Counted from the first letter of the stretch, positions 1-8,474 are shown. The stretch is DNA of 64,000 nucleotides from JBAXZR01 sp041670165 (GCA_041670165.1 JBAXZR010000002.1:38111-102110), one strand, 5' to 3'. Numbers and translations are program-made. Notes: generated by a model not told the origin, from the letters alone.

Positions 1-1262
1 TAGGTACAACAACATTCTCATATTCAGTAAATGGAGCGGCATCAACTCCTGTAATCACTTCTGATATTGGAAGTTATCGTTTGATTACTTCTACTGACAG
101 TACTTCAACAGGAATTACGATAACTTGGCCAAAATGGTTTGGAACGGAAAACAACAAGGTTTTGCTTACCTTAAAATTGAATGGTCAAGTTATATTGATG
201 GACGATAATTCTGGTTCAATTAAAATTTCTACTTCAGGTCAATATGTGTTCTCATTTGTTGATATTGCTGGAAACACTCACTACTTCACATATAGACAAG
301 CTGGTACATATGTTGTTTCAAATGAATATACAATCCATTATTTAGCAAGTGTTGTTTTCCTTGTTCGAAAGGAAAGTGCTCTTGAAGGAACAACAGGAAT
401 ACAAAATGCTGTTTATAATGAATCTGTTGCAATTTCAATTCCAAAAGCAACAGTGAGCATTTATTATGATGTTACAGCAAAACCAGTTATTCATGTTGAA
501 AGAAATGGTGTTGCTCTTACTGTTGCTCAAGTAAACGATGAATGGTTACTTTCTGAACCGGGACTTTACAAAGTTTGGTTTACTGCAAAAAAGAATTCTC
601 TTTGGTTGCCAGAAGTTCCTCTTTATTTCACAATTATAAATTCAAATGAATCTCGTTGGGCTTTTGAATTTTTGGAATATGAAAATTATGTTGTTACAGA
701 ACTTACGAAAAATGGAGTTGACATTTTAGGTAATTTCCGTGTCAATCCAAATGATTCTTCAGAAAAAGTGAGAGGCTTTGTTCTTTCCTATTTTGACACA
801 GTCAAATCTGGTAAGGGAAGATATACTGTTACAATTCATAACACCTTGGTGACTTCTTTCTCTTTCTCATTGTGGATAAATGATGGTGAAATTCCAATTG
901 TCGTCAGTGTTTCGGAAGGCACTTCAACAACAAAAGCTGTGTCAGTTCAATTCAATATGCAAAATATTTATAATAATATTGGTGATTGTTATGTCAAAAT
1001 TTCTAAGCAAAATGCAATTGAAATAAATGCTCAATCTTTGGCAGAAAGCATTTCATTAATTCGTGATATAAGCTTGTCTGATTCAGGTGAATATTACATT
1101 CAAGTGTTCACTGCTGGTGGAAGTTTAATGTATAGCTATCGCATTGAAATTAGAGAACCACTTAACACAATTTCAATTGTTTTGATTGTTGTTGGATCTT
1201 TAACTCTTGTATCATTGATATTTATCTTTGTTAAACTTAGAAAAAGAATGCAAGTTAAATAG
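1..1262 (+). CDS. C-terminal part of a membrane-anchored surface protein (5' end outside window)
   Basis: The frame is already open at base 3 and runs without a stop to TAG at 1260-1262, so the gene starts left of the window; about 419 codons are visible. The visible part is Thr/Ser/Asn-rich and beta-strand-like, resembling stacked Ig-like extracellular modules. One hydrophobic helix follows (about bases 1164-1232, IVLIVVGSLTLVSLIFIF) and then a short basic tail, KLRKRMQVK. This layout suggests an exported protein held by a C-terminal membrane anchor; I see no LPXTG sorting motif. The giant protein at 46224-56891 ends the same way. No family was recognised and the ligand is unknown. A TTG at 81 is not the true start because the frame continues upstream of it. 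Confidence 0.75.
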   Translation, partial: GTTTFSYSVNGAASTPVITSDIGSYRLITSTDSTSTGITITWPKWFGTENNKVLLTLKLNGQVILMDDNSGSIKISTSGQYVFSFVDIAGNTHYFTYRQAGTYVVSNEYTIHYLASVVFLVRKESALEGTTGIQNAVYNESVAISIPKATVSIYYDVTAKPVIHVERNGVALTVAQVNDEWLLSEPGLYKVWFTAKKNSLWLPEVPLYFTIINSNESRWAFEFLEYENYVVTELTKNGVDILGNFRVNPNDSSEKVRGFVLSYFDTVKSGKGRYTVTIHNTLVTSFSFSLWINDGEIPIVVSVSEGTSTTKAVSVQFNMQNIYNNIGDCYVKISKQNAIEINAQSLAESISLIRDISLSDSGEYYIQVFTAGGSLMYSYRIEIREPLNTISIVLIVVGSLTLVSLIFIFVKLRKRMQVK

Positions 1263-1266
1263 TTTC

Positions 1267-1302
1267 AAAACGCACAAATTAAACAAATTTGTGCGTTTTT
1301 TA
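1267..1302 (+). terminator. Intrinsic terminator of the surface-protein gene
   Basis: A perfect 14-bp inverted repeat (1267-1280 with 1286-1299, five-base loop) is followed by a T run. It lies five bases after the stop codon of the upstream gene. Confidence 0.9.
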
Positions 1303-1421
1303 TGCAATAAACTTTGGGGCATAAACAATTAATAGGTAAGTAAATTTGTCTGAGAATTGGAAAAATTGAATATTATGAAAAGATTATTATGCTAAAAACA
1401 ATCGATATAACTAATAATAAA

Positions 1422-1450
1422 TTGCATAAAACTAATGAATATGATATATT
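1422..1450 (+). promoter_or_regulatory. Predicted promoter of rsmD, leaderless type
   Basis: TTGCAT (1422-1427), a 17-base spacer and TATATT (1445-1450) with an extended TGA just before the -10. The expected start of transcription is about 1457, at the ATG of rsmD at 1458. No Shine-Dalgarno sequence is present, so the mRNA is probably leaderless. Confidence 0.6.
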
Positions 1451-1457
1451 CATTCTC

Positions 1458-2000
1458 ATGAGAATTATTGCAGGGAAATATAAAGGAAAAACAATTGATG
1501 CTCCAAAAGGAGATCATGCAAGACCAACAGCTGACATGGTAAGGCAAGCTCTTTTTACAAAACTTCAATTTTTTATTGGTGGAAAAAGTGTTTTGGATCT
1601 TTTTGCTGGAAGTGGAGCAATTGGAATTGAAGCAATAAGTAGAGGAGCAACTGAAGTTGTTTTTGTTGATGAAAACCCATTAAGCATAAGTTGTATAAAA
1701 AAAAATCTTGAAAAGATAACAGAAAAAGGTTTGGTTTTAGAAACAAATTATGCAATGGCAATAAAAAAACTTGCGGGTAAAAAATTTGATTTGATTTATA
1801 TTGATCCACCTTATGCTTCAAATTTATATCTTCCAGCACTAAGGCTGATTTTTGAAAGAGAACTTTTAGCACCAAATGGAATTGTTGTTTGTGAACATTT
1901 AGCTAGCGAAGAAATTTTGCCTGCAAAATTTTTTATGTTTGATCAAAAAAAATATGGAATAAAAAAACTTTCTTATTTTTCTTTAGAAAAGAAAGAATAA
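1458..2000 (+). CDS. rsmD: 16S rRNA (guanine966-N2)-methyltransferase RsmD
   Basis: SAM-dependent methyltransferase of the RsmD family, which methylates G966 (E. coli numbering) of 16S rRNA during 30S assembly in the cytoplasm. From ATG 1458 the protein is 180 residues, normal for the family. It begins MRIIAGKYKGKTI and shows the SAM-binding motif LDLFAGSGAIGIEAISRGA (about residues 44-62) and the catalytic DPPY motif (about 116-119). An in-frame ATG at 1389 would add 23 residues that do not look like the family and would put the start upstream of the predicted promoter, so 1458 is preferred. In many Firmicutes coaD follows rsmD; here it does not, and the next genes are on the other strand. 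Confidence 0.92.
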   Translation: MRIIAGKYKGKTIDAPKGDHARPTADMVRQALFTKLQFFIGGKSVLDLFAGSGAIGIEAISRGATEVVFVDENPLSISCIKKNLEKITEKGLVLETNYAMAIKKLAGKKFDLIYIDPPYASNLYLPALRLIFERELLAPNGIVVCEHLASEEILPAKFFMFDQKKYGIKKLSYFSLEKKE

Positions 2001-2069
2001 CGGTTCTGACACACTTACTTCAAAAATTTAAGTTAAAAAAATATTTACTATTAATGGATAATAATTTTC

Positions 2070-3206
2070 TTAAAATCCATTAATAATGTTTTTTAATGAT
2101 TTAATAAAATAATTGATTTCACTATGGGTGTTTGCATATGAGAAAGAAATTCTTACAAGCCCGTCTTTTTCTGAACCAAGAGCCTTATGTTTTAATGGGG
2201 CACAGTGATATCCTGGTCGGACGCATATTTTATAATTATCACTTAACATTTGAGCAATATATACTGAATCCATGCCTTTAACTTCAAAACTTATTACTCC
2301 ATTAACAGACAACATGTTTGTTTTTATTGTTACTTCTGGCAAAGTTGAAAGTTGAATAAGAGCATGTTCCGTTAAGCTTTCTAGTATGTTTTTAATTTCT
2401 TTAAAATTGTTTTTTACAAGTTCAATTCCTGCTCCAAAGCCTAATATGTTTGGAAGAGCAATTGTGCCACTTTCTAGTGAGTCAGGAATTTCATTTGGTT
2501 GACGAAGGTTTAAAGAAGATGTTCCTGTTCCACCAAAAACTATTGCATTTGGTTTGCAACTTTTATTAAAAATTAGTGAGCCAATTCCTTGAGGACCAAG
2601 CAAGCCTTTGTGTCCTGCAAGAGCTAGCATAGAAATGTTGTTGTTAATCATTTCAAGAGCTTTATGGCCTGCACTTTGAGCAGCATCAACAACAAAAATA
2701 ATATTTCTGTTTTTACATAATTCACCAACGCTTTTTATGTCGCACTCATCGCCATTTACATTTGAAATGTGATTTGCTATTACTGCCTTTGTGTTTTCTT
2801 TTATTAAAGGTTCAATTTCTTTGTCTGTGATGAAGCCATTATTGTTGCAACTTGCAACAGAAACTGTAATTATGCCTCTTGCTTCAAGTTCAAAGAGCGG
2901 TCTTAGCACTGAATTATGATCATTTTCTGTGCAAATGAAATGATCTCCTTGTTTAGCTATTCCCAAAATTGCAAGATTGAGAGCTTGAGTGCAATTGTGA
3001 GTAAAAACGCATGCAAAGTTTTCATCTGCTCCAACAAAATCAAGTGTTGCTAGCCTAATTTCTTCCACTTTTTTGCTGGCATTCATAGCCAAAAAATGTC
3101 CACTTCTACCTGGGTTTGTGCAATATGTTGTTAATCCTAAAACAACAGCATTGACAACTTCATTGGGTTTTGGTCTTGAAGTAGCACTATTATCAAAATA
3201 TATCAT
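2070..3206 (-). CDS. Cysteine desulfurase-like aminotransferase class V enzyme
   Basis: PLP-dependent fold-type I protein of the aminotransferase class V/cysteine desulfurase group (378 residues), predicted to take sulfur or selenium from cysteine or selenocysteine. It opens with MIYFDNSATSRPKP and has the PLP-lysine motif ALAGHKGLLGPQG and a C-terminal RPGYHCAPLKHK segment whose Cys is the likely persulfide carrier. It looks like the subfamily usually annotated only as 'cysteine desulfurase family protein' rather than housekeeping IscS/NifS. ATG 3206 is preferred over GTG 3212 because AGAGG sits five bases upstream. That SD overlaps the stop of the DUF3343 gene before it, so the two are translationally coupled. 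The sulfur acceptor is not evident here. Confidence 0.85.
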   Translation of the reverse strand: MIYFDNSATSRPKPNEVVNAVVLGLTTYCTNPGRSGHFLAMNASKKVEEIRLATLDFVGADENFACVFTHNCTQALNLAILGIAKQGDHFICTENDHNSVLRPLFELEARGIITVSVASCNNNGFITDKEIEPLIKENTKAVIANHISNVNGDECDIKSVGELCKNRNIIFVVDAAQSAGHKALEMINNNISMLALAGHKGLLGPQGIGSLIFNKSCKPNAIVFGGTGTSSLNLRQPNEIPDSLESGTIALPNILGFGAGIELVKNNFKEIKNILESLTEHALIQLSTLPEVTIKTNMLSVNGVISFEVKGMDSVYIAQMLSDNYKICVRPGYHCAPLKHKALGSEKDGLVRISFSYANTHSEINYFIKSLKNIINGF

Positions 3207-3214
3207 AAGCACCT

Positions 3215-3487
3215 CTAGCTAATGTTTATTGGAAAAACCGAAATCATTGGTCCGTTTTGAATGATTTTAAATGCACCATTGAAAGATTCAAACTTTCTTC
3301 TTCTTAATATCGATTGAGCAAAATTTAAACCTTCTTTATTTGTTTTAACAGAAACACCACAACTCGACATAATTTGTCTTGGTGTGTTGATAATCACTGC
3401 AAATGCTCCATAGGAATGCATAAGACTAGCAAATTCAAAGTTTTGCGATCGAGAGCTAAAGGATATTAAAAAATATTCAAACCCCAT
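3215..3487 (-). CDS. DUF3343 family protein, putative Se/S carrier-like
   Basis: A 90-residue protein resembling the DUF3343 family ('putative Se/S carrier-like'). It begins MGFEYFLISFSSRSQNFEFA and has the motif INTPRQIMSSCGVSV around residues 33-47, containing a conserved-looking Cys. The start ATG at 3487 has AGGAAAA upstream. It is the first gene of a two-gene minus-strand unit with the cysteine desulfurase-like gene and ends nine bases before that ATG. The pairing suggests that the enzyme hands a persulfide or selenide to this small protein; that role is inference from neighbourhood and family name, not shown by the sequence. Confidence 0.75.
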   Translation of the reverse strand: MGFEYFLISFSSRSQNFEFASLMHSYGAFAVIINTPRQIMSSCGVSVKTNKEGLNFAQSILRRRKFESFNGAFKIIQNGPMISVFPINIS

Positions 3488-3517
3488 TTTATTTTCCTAT
3501 AAATCATGATATAGAAA

Positions 3518-3548
3518 ATTGTAAATAATTGTGCTTATTTGAGGTCAA
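3518..3548 (-). promoter_or_regulatory. Possible promoter of the DUF3343-desulfurase operon
   Basis: Read on the minus strand, TTGACC (3543-3548) and TACAAT (3518-3523) are separated by 19 bases, longer than ideal. It is the best promoter candidate upstream of 3487. Confidence 0.35.
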
Positions 3549-3712
3549 CGATGCAAAATTACATTTTTTATTTTAATATGCAAAATGAGTTTATTGGCAC
3601 GAAAATTGTTGAAAAACAATTATATATAGTAGTAGGAACAATTTGAACTTAATATTTATATGATTCTTTTTCTCTACTCGCTAATAATTTTTATGTATAA
3701 ACTTCTTTTTAA

Positions 3713-3740
3713 TTGCTTTTTTTAATAAGTGTGATATCAT
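3713..3740 (+). promoter_or_regulatory. Predicted promoter of nth, leaderless type
   Basis: TTGCTT (3713-3718), a 16-base spacer and TATCAT (3735-3740) with an extended TGA. Transcription would start about 3747, only about three bases before the nth ATG at 3750, and there is no Shine-Dalgarno sequence. Confidence 0.5.
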
Positions 3741-3749
3741 CTATTAGTT

Positions 3750-4400
3750 ATGAATAACGATATTAAAAACGCCATGGTTATTAAAGAATTAGAAAAACTT
3801 TTTCCTGAGCCAAAGTGTGAGCTTGATTTTTCTAATGCTTTTGAACTTTTGATTGCAGTTATTCTTTCAGCTCAATGCACAGATAAGCGTGTTAATATGG
3901 TTACTCCAGTGCTTTTTGAAAAGTTTGGAAATCCCAAACTTATGTCAGATGCATCTCAAAAAGAGCTTGAACAAATTATTCATTCTTGTGGTTTTTATGT
4001 TAATAAAGCAAAGAATATTATTGCTTGTAGCAAAAAAATTTGTGAAGATTTTGGTGGAGAAGTTCCTAATACTTTGGAAGACTTATGTTCTCTTGATGGA
4101 GTTGGTAGAAAAACTGCAAATGTTGTGCTGTCTATCGCGTTTAACATTCCTGCCATTGCTGTTGACACACATGTTTTCAGAGTTACGGCAAGGCTTGGCA
4201 TTGCTAAAGGAAAAGATGCTTTTGAAACAGAGCAAATTTTAAGAAATGAATTTAAAAAAGAAGATTGGGTAAAATTACATTTTAGTTTGGTGCTTTTTGG
4301 AAGAAGAATATGTGATGCTAAAAAACCAAAATGTAATATTTGTCCTCTATATGATATATGCGAATATGTGAATAAGGGAGAAAAAAATGTTTGTAGATAA
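3750..4400 (+). CDS. nth: Endonuclease III (DNA glycosylase/AP lyase)
   Basis: Base-excision repair glycosylase that removes oxidised pyrimidines and cleaves the abasic site. The 216 residues carry the helix-hairpin-helix LCSLDGVGRKTANVVLS (about 108-124) with the catalytic Lys, the catalytic Asp in VDTHVFRV (about 136-143), and a C-terminal [4Fe-4S] ligand set CDAKKPKCNICPLYDIC with the classic C-x6-C-x2-C-x5-C spacing. Length is normal. It is the first gene of nth-obgE-yhbY; its end overlaps obgE by 14 bases. The start ATG has no SD and lies just downstream of a predicted promoter. Confidence 0.95.
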   Translation: MNNDIKNAMVIKELEKLFPEPKCELDFSNAFELLIAVILSAQCTDKRVNMVTPVLFEKFGNPKLMSDASQKELEQIIHSCGFYVNKAKNIIACSKKICEDFGGEVPNTLEDLCSLDGVGRKTANVVLSIAFNIPAIAVDTHVFRVTARLGIAKGKDAFETEQILRNEFKKEDWVKLHFSLVLFGRRICDAKKPKCNICPLYDICEYVNKGEKNVCR

Positions 4401-5682
4401 TGTAAAAATTAAGGCAAAGGCAGGAAATGGTGGAAGTGGTGCTATTTCTTTCCATAGAGAAAAATTTGTTCAAAGAGGCGGTCCTGATGGTGGCGATGGT
4501 GGAAAAGGCGGAAATGTTGTTTTTGTTGCAAAAAGCGGTTTAAACACTCTTTTTGGTTTTCGATTCAATGCCAAATTCTATGCTGAAGATGGTAAGAAAG
4601 GTGATAAAAAAAATCAAGACGGCAAAGATGGAAAAGATATTGTTGTTGAAGTTCCACAAGGAACTCTTATAAAAGATGAAGCAACTGGAAAAATTGTTGC
4701 AGACATGTTTGAAAATGACAAAGAGGTTGTTATTCTGAGAGGTGGAAGAGGCGGTAGAGGTAACAGCAAATTTGCTTCAGCTAGAAGACAAAGCCCACAT
4801 TTTTCTCAAACTGGTGAAATTTCACAAGAATTTAATTTCATTTTGGAACTAAAAACAATTGCTGATGTTGGTCTTGTTGGCTATCCTAGTGTTGGTAAAA
4901 GCACTCTTTTAAAAGCTTTGACAAATGCTAATCCCAAAATTGCTGCGTACCATTTCACAACTTTATCTCCAAATCTTGGTGTTGCTTCATATTTTGAAAA
5001 CAATTTTGTGATTGCTGATATTCCCGGATTGATTGAAGGAGCAAGTGAAGGTGCAGGTTTAGGACATGAATTTTTAAAACATATTGAAAGAGTTAGATTA
5101 ATTGTTCACATGGTTGATATTTCTGGTAGTGAAGAAAGAGATCCATTTGAAGATTACAAAAAAATCAATGAAGAGCTTAGGAAATTTAGTGATAAACTAA
5201 ACTTGTTACCTCAAATTGTTGTGCTTTCGAAAATTGATTTGTTAACTGAAGAAAAAACAATTGCAGAATTTAAGAAAAAACTGCCTAAAAATGCCGTGGT
5301 TGTGCCAATTTCAGCAATTACAAACACAGGTCTTGATGAACTTAAAAAGGCTATCTATGAAAACCTAAAAGTTTTGCCACCTATTGAACCTATGATAAAA
5401 GAGCAAGTTATCATTGACGCAAAAGACATACATTCCTTTGAAGTGAAAAAACTTGAAAATGGAACATTTGAAGTTGTTGGGGGTTATGTTGATAATCTCA
5501 TTAGAGGAGTTGTGCTTTCTGATCCACATTCCTTTGCTTACTTCCAAAAGAAAATTAAAGAAAGTGGAATTCAAGACAAATTAAGAGAATGCGGTGCAAG
5601 GAATGGCGACACAATTAAAATTGGTTGCATAGAATTTGAAATGAATGATAGTTTACAAGGAGAATATAATGATTACGACTAA
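4387..5682 (+). CDS. obgE: GTPase ObgE/CgtA
   Basis: Essential Obg-family GTPase involved in 50S ribosome maturation and stress control. The 431-residue protein has the Gly-rich Obg domain (about 1-158), then the G domain with P-loop GLVGYPSVGKST (about 162-173), G3 DIPGLIEGASEGAG and G4 SKIDLL, and a C-terminal OCT domain of about 75 residues as in Firmicutes. The start ATG is preceded by AAGGGAG, which lies inside the end of nth (14-base overlap), and its own 3' end contains the SD and start of yhbY. No missing motif was noted. Confidence 0.96.
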   Translation: MFVDNVKIKAKAGNGGSGAISFHREKFVQRGGPDGGDGGKGGNVVFVAKSGLNTLFGFRFNAKFYAEDGKKGDKKNQDGKDGKDIVVEVPQGTLIKDEATGKIVADMFENDKEVVILRGGRGGRGNSKFASARRQSPHFSQTGEISQEFNFILELKTIADVGLVGYPSVGKSTLLKALTNANPKIAAYHFTTLSPNLGVASYFENNFVIADIPGLIEGASEGAGLGHEFLKHIERVRLIVHMVDISGSEERDPFEDYKKINEELRKFSDKLNLLPQIVVLSKIDLLTEEKTIAEFKKKLPKNAVVVPISAITNTGLDELKKAIYENLKVLPPIEPMIKEQVIIDAKDIHSFEVKKLENGTFEVVGGYVDNLIRGVVLSDPHSFAYFQKKIKESGIQDKLRECGARNGDTIKIGCIEFEMNDSLQGEYNDYD

Positions 5683-5962
5683 AGAAAGAGCTTTGCTTAT
5701 TAGTATTGCAGGAAAGCTTGAAGCAAATATGCAAATTGGAAAAGATGGCGTTTCAGATGAAAGCATAAATCAAATTGAAAAAATGCTTGATAAAAACGAA
5801 ATCGCAAAAATAAGAATTTTAAATAATTCATCACTTGATGCCAAGAGTACAGCTGATGTGCTTGCTGAAAAAACAAGTGCTGAAGTGGTTAAGATTATTG
5901 GACATGTTGTTATTCTCTACAGAAAAAGCAAAAATCCAAAAGCAAAACATATTCAATTTTAA
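5669..5962 (+). CDS. yhbY: RNA-binding protein YhbY (CRM domain)
   Basis: A 97-residue single CRM-domain protein of the YhbY family, which binds pre-50S ribosomal RNA. ATG 5669 is chosen because AAGGAG lies seven bases upstream and the product then begins MITTKERALLISIAGKLEAN, typical for the family; ATG 5645 lies upstream of that SD. The CRM signature is seen as the IGKDGVSDE loop and the alternating strand pattern to the end. It overlaps obgE by 14 bases, giving an obgE-yhbY pair of two ribosome-assembly factors. Confidence 0.92.
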   Translation: MITTKERALLISIAGKLEANMQIGKDGVSDESINQIEKMLDKNEIAKIRILNNSSLDAKSTADVLAEKTSAEVVKIIGHVVILYRKSKNPKAKHIQF

Positions 5963-5995
5963 AAAATTTAAAAAAATATTTTATGAATTATAGAG

Positions 5996-6020
5996 TAATC
6001 AAAAAATGATTATTTTATTT
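5996..6020 (+). terminator. Weak terminator after yhbY
   Basis: A 6-bp stem (TAATCA 5996-6001 with TGATTA 6007-6012) is followed by a T-rich run. It lies in the 130-base gap between the convergent yhbY and the minus-strand membrane gene. Confidence 0.35.
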
Positions 6021-6092
6021 TTCTTAAAAAATTTATATCAATAATTATTTTTTTTAAAGGTTAATTAATTAATTATTTATTTACTAGTTTAT

Positions 6093-6911
6093 TTATTCAA
6101 ATAATTGAGCATTTTTTTGTTTTATAAATTTTGGACTTATCCAAGATAGTAAAGCAAAAAACAATAGAAGGCTACTCATTAAAACATAATACAAATTATG
6201 CCTTATAATTAAGCTTCCAAAAAAAAGAATTATTCCGCAAAAGGCAAAAGTTTTTGTTTGCTTTTTATTAAATATTGAAGAAATAATGCTTTTGAAGCTT
6301 AATTTTTTTATTTGAGGAGTTTTTGGGCTTATTTCTGGATAAAATTTTTTGGGTTCAAGCAAAAGAGAGAATGTTTCTTGCTTGTCTAAAAGTAAAATTT
6401 CATATTCTCCAAAGTTTTTAGCAAATTTTCTTGCTTCACTAGAAACTTGGTAGGTGCAAACAACAACTCTTTTGGGCTTTGATTTTTTTGTTTTTTGAAT
6501 AACAGTTAACAAATGTTCAAAAGTGAAATTTGAAGTAAAATAAAATGGAAAGACAATAACAGGAAACGAAGTTGAATTTGTTTTTACAAAATTTATTCTT
6601 TTTGTACAGTTTGCAGTTTTTTTAACTAGTTCATAATAAAAATTAATTACTTTATCTAGTGGACTAAGCATAAATTCTAAAGATATATTTTCGCAAAGCT
6701 CTTTTTGCTTAACTGGTAATTCTTTTCTCCCTTTAATTTTTTGTGATAAGATATGCAAAGAGAAATCAAGAAGAAGAGTTCCAATTCCTGCAAGAATAAT
6801 AGCTTTTGTAAGATTAGTTTCATAATATCTTGTCCAAACTAATAATGCTAAGAAAATTAAAGCAATTCTGACCACAGTTTTTATAATCTCAAAAAATAAC
6901 ATTTTTTTCAT
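6093..6911 (-). CDS. Unrecognised four-helix membrane protein
   Basis: A 272-residue protein that I do not recognise. Two hydrophobic helices lie at the N-terminus (about 8-28 and 35-53), and two near the C-terminus (about 221-237 and 240-258). Between them is a soluble segment of about 160 residues with an alternating strand/helix pattern, for example KRVVVCTYQVSSEARKFAK around 147-165. That segment faintly recalls nuclease-like or Mrr-like alpha/beta domains, but no catalytic motif could be fixed. No Shine-Dalgarno sequence precedes the ATG at 6911. It is divergent from rpiB. A weak parallel is the protein at 7522-8331, which also ends in two helices. Confidence 0.6.
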   Translation of the reverse strand: MKKMLFFEIIKTVVRIALIFLALLVWTRYYETNLTKAIILAGIGTLLLDFSLHILSQKIKGRKELPVKQKELCENISLEFMLSPLDKVINFYYELVKKTANCTKRINFVKTNSTSFPVIVFPFYFTSNFTFEHLLTVIQKTKKSKPKRVVVCTYQVSSEARKFAKNFGEYEILLLDKQETFSLLLEPKKFYPEISPKTPQIKKLSFKSIISSIFNKKQTKTFAFCGIILFFGSLIIRHNLYYVLMSSLLLFFALLSWISPKFIKQKNAQLFE

Positions 6912-6966
6912 AAGTATATTTTTGCCAAGAAAATATAAGGTAAAACATAATTTTAAAAAAAATGTT

Positions 6967-6994
6967 TTGAATTTAATTGCAACTGTGATAATAT
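6967..6994 (+). promoter_or_regulatory. Predicted promoter of the rpiB operon
   Basis: TTGAAT (6967-6972), a 16-base spacer and TAATAT (6989-6994) with an extended TGA. It would give a leader of about 80 bases before rpiB. Confidence 0.45.
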
Positions 6995-7081
6995 CATTGT
7001 TGATAATTTCAGTATTTTGTTTTCACAAAAATTCTGAGTAATATTGAATCAATTTATTTTTGCTTAAGGGAGATGATTTCA

Positions 7082-7501
7082 ATGATTATACTTGCAAGCG
7101 ACCACGGCGGTTATGCACTTAAAAAAGAGCTTTTGAAGTTTTTTGCAAAGTGTAATATTGTTGTTGATGATATTGGTACATTCACTGAAGAGCCTGTAGA
7201 TTATCCTGATTATGCTTATGCTGCAAATGAAAAAGTTGCAGAGAGTGTTGATAATATTGGTATTTATATTTGTGGTTCAGGCATTGGTATGAGCATTGCA
7301 GCAAATAGAAATCGTTCAATTCGTGCTGCTCTTTGCACTTCAACAAAATTTGCATCTTTAGCAAGAAGACATAATGATGCAAATGTTCTTGTTCTCCCCG
7401 GAAGATTTATTAGTAAGGGAAAAGCTATTGCAATCGTTAAAGAATTTTTAACAAGAAAATTTGAATCTGGTAGACACCTTAAAAGGGTTAATAAACTATA
7501 A
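7082..7501 (+). CDS. rpiB: Ribose-5-phosphate isomerase B (RpiB/LacAB family)
   Basis: Sugar-phosphate isomerase of the RpiB/LacA/LacB fold, interconverting ribose-5-phosphate and ribulose-5-phosphate in the pentose phosphate pathway. The 139 residues begin MIILASDHGGYALKKELL, with the phosphate-binding DHGG motif, the active-site Cys region YICGSGIGMSIAANR (about 64-78) and RRHNDANVLVLPGR (about 98-111) with the catalytic His. ATG 7082 is preferred to ATG 7073 because AAGGGAG then lies nine bases upstream and the product matches the family start. It is followed 20 bases later by an unrecognised membrane-protein gene with a strong SD, probably co-transcribed. Allose- or galactose-6-phosphate isomerase activity cannot be excluded. 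Confidence 0.9.
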   Translation: MIILASDHGGYALKKELLKFFAKCNIVVDDIGTFTEEPVDYPDYAYAANEKVAESVDNIGIYICGSGIGMSIAANRNRSIRAALCTSTKFASLARRHNDANVLVLPGRFISKGKAIAIVKEFLTRKFESGRHLKRVNKL

Positions 7502-7521
7502 GTTTTTAATACGGAGGAAAA

Positions 7522-8331
7522 ATGAAGACAAAAATAATTGCTTGTCCAACTAACGCAAAAGAACTTGAAACATTTTCAAAATTTGCGATTAATAAATTTA
7601 ATAGTAAGAGTGATATTGAAGTTGTGTTTGTTTTGAAACCGTCAAAAAATGACTTGGTTGAATTGTTTCAAAATGTAAAACAACAAGCTGATTTTTTTTC
7701 TCAAATTCTTGCAAAAGAAAATGATGGCATAGATGAAATGATTGTTTTGGCACTTAACAAAATTGAAGAAGGCAGTGTTCTAATTATTCGCTCAATGGAA
7801 AATATTGAAAATTGGGATTTCATTTTGGAAATGCTTGAAGCACATAAAAAGGGTGCAAAAATTGTACTATTAAAAGAAAATAACAAATCTAAATTCGAAA
7901 AGTTTTTATCTGATTCAGCTGATTTCATTGCAAATAACATTATTGGAGTTAAACTTTTTGAAGAAAATATATTTGTTTCCTTGTTTGATTTTGAGCTTAT
8001 TAAACTTGCGAAAATGTTTCCTTTAAAAACAAATTTAATTCTTAAAACAAATTCTTTGTTTGGTTATGAAAAAGCAAGCATCGAAGAACCTTCTGAATTG
8101 TTTCCTAAAAAATCAATTTTTAACATTAGAAAAGAAACCATTTCTCTTTTAGGTTTTGCTTCAATTTTTGTTTTAAGCTTGATTTTTCAAATTTGTTTCA
8201 GCATATTTTCTTTTGATAACACAGTGTTTAATATTGTTTTCACAATTTTAAATTTTAGTTTACTAATTTGTGTGCTTATTACATATTCAATATTTTGTGT
8301 TAAACGCAAGGTTGGAAAATTATTGCTTTGA
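7522..8331 (+). CDS. Unrecognised protein with C-terminal helical hairpin
   Basis: A 269-residue protein of unknown function with a clear SD (GGAGG, four bases before the ATG). The first about 205 residues look soluble, mixed alpha/beta, Lys/Glu-rich and without a recognised motif. Two hydrophobic helices follow (about 207-227 and 236-256) and a short basic tail CVKRKVGKLLL. The soluble domain should therefore face the cytoplasm and be tethered by the hairpin. It follows rpiB closely and is probably in the same operon, but that does not reveal its role. Confidence 0.65.
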   Translation: MKTKIIACPTNAKELETFSKFAINKFNSKSDIEVVFVLKPSKNDLVELFQNVKQQADFFSQILAKENDGIDEMIVLALNKIEEGSVLIIRSMENIENWDFILEMLEAHKKGAKIVLLKENNKSKFEKFLSDSADFIANNIIGVKLFEENIFVSLFDFELIKLAKMFPLKTNLILKTNSLFGYEKASIEEPSELFPKKSIFNIRKETISLLGFASIFVLSLIFQICFSIFSFDNTVFNIVFTILNFSLLICVLITYSIFCVKRKVGKLLL

Positions 8332-8474
8332 TTCTTGGCTAAAAATGTTTGACAAACATAAGTTTGTTTTGAATTATTTTTCAAATTTTTATGTTATATT
8401 TTTATAAAAATTAGCAATATTGATTAATTATGTTATATTTTAAACAAAAAATTTCAAAGTTTTGTGTTTTTTGT

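Noticed and set aside
1573..1875. Long antisense frame opposite rsmD, and similar ones opposite most genes
   Set aside because: They lack SDs and recognisable domains and are explained by codon bias of the sense genes.
2049..2082. Hairpin at the 3' end of the desulfurase-like gene as a terminator
   Set aside because: The arms pair, but the loop of about 17 bases includes the stop codon and the T run is offset; too weak to call.
3551..3646. 31-codon plus-strand ORF with GAGG six bases upstream
   Set aside because: It lies in the region that probably holds the minus-strand promoter, is very AT-rich and looks like no known peptide; chance is more likely.
8352..8372. Small hairpin ACAAAC/GTTTGT after the gene at 7522 as terminator
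   Set aside because: Only six base pairs and a short T run; not convincing.
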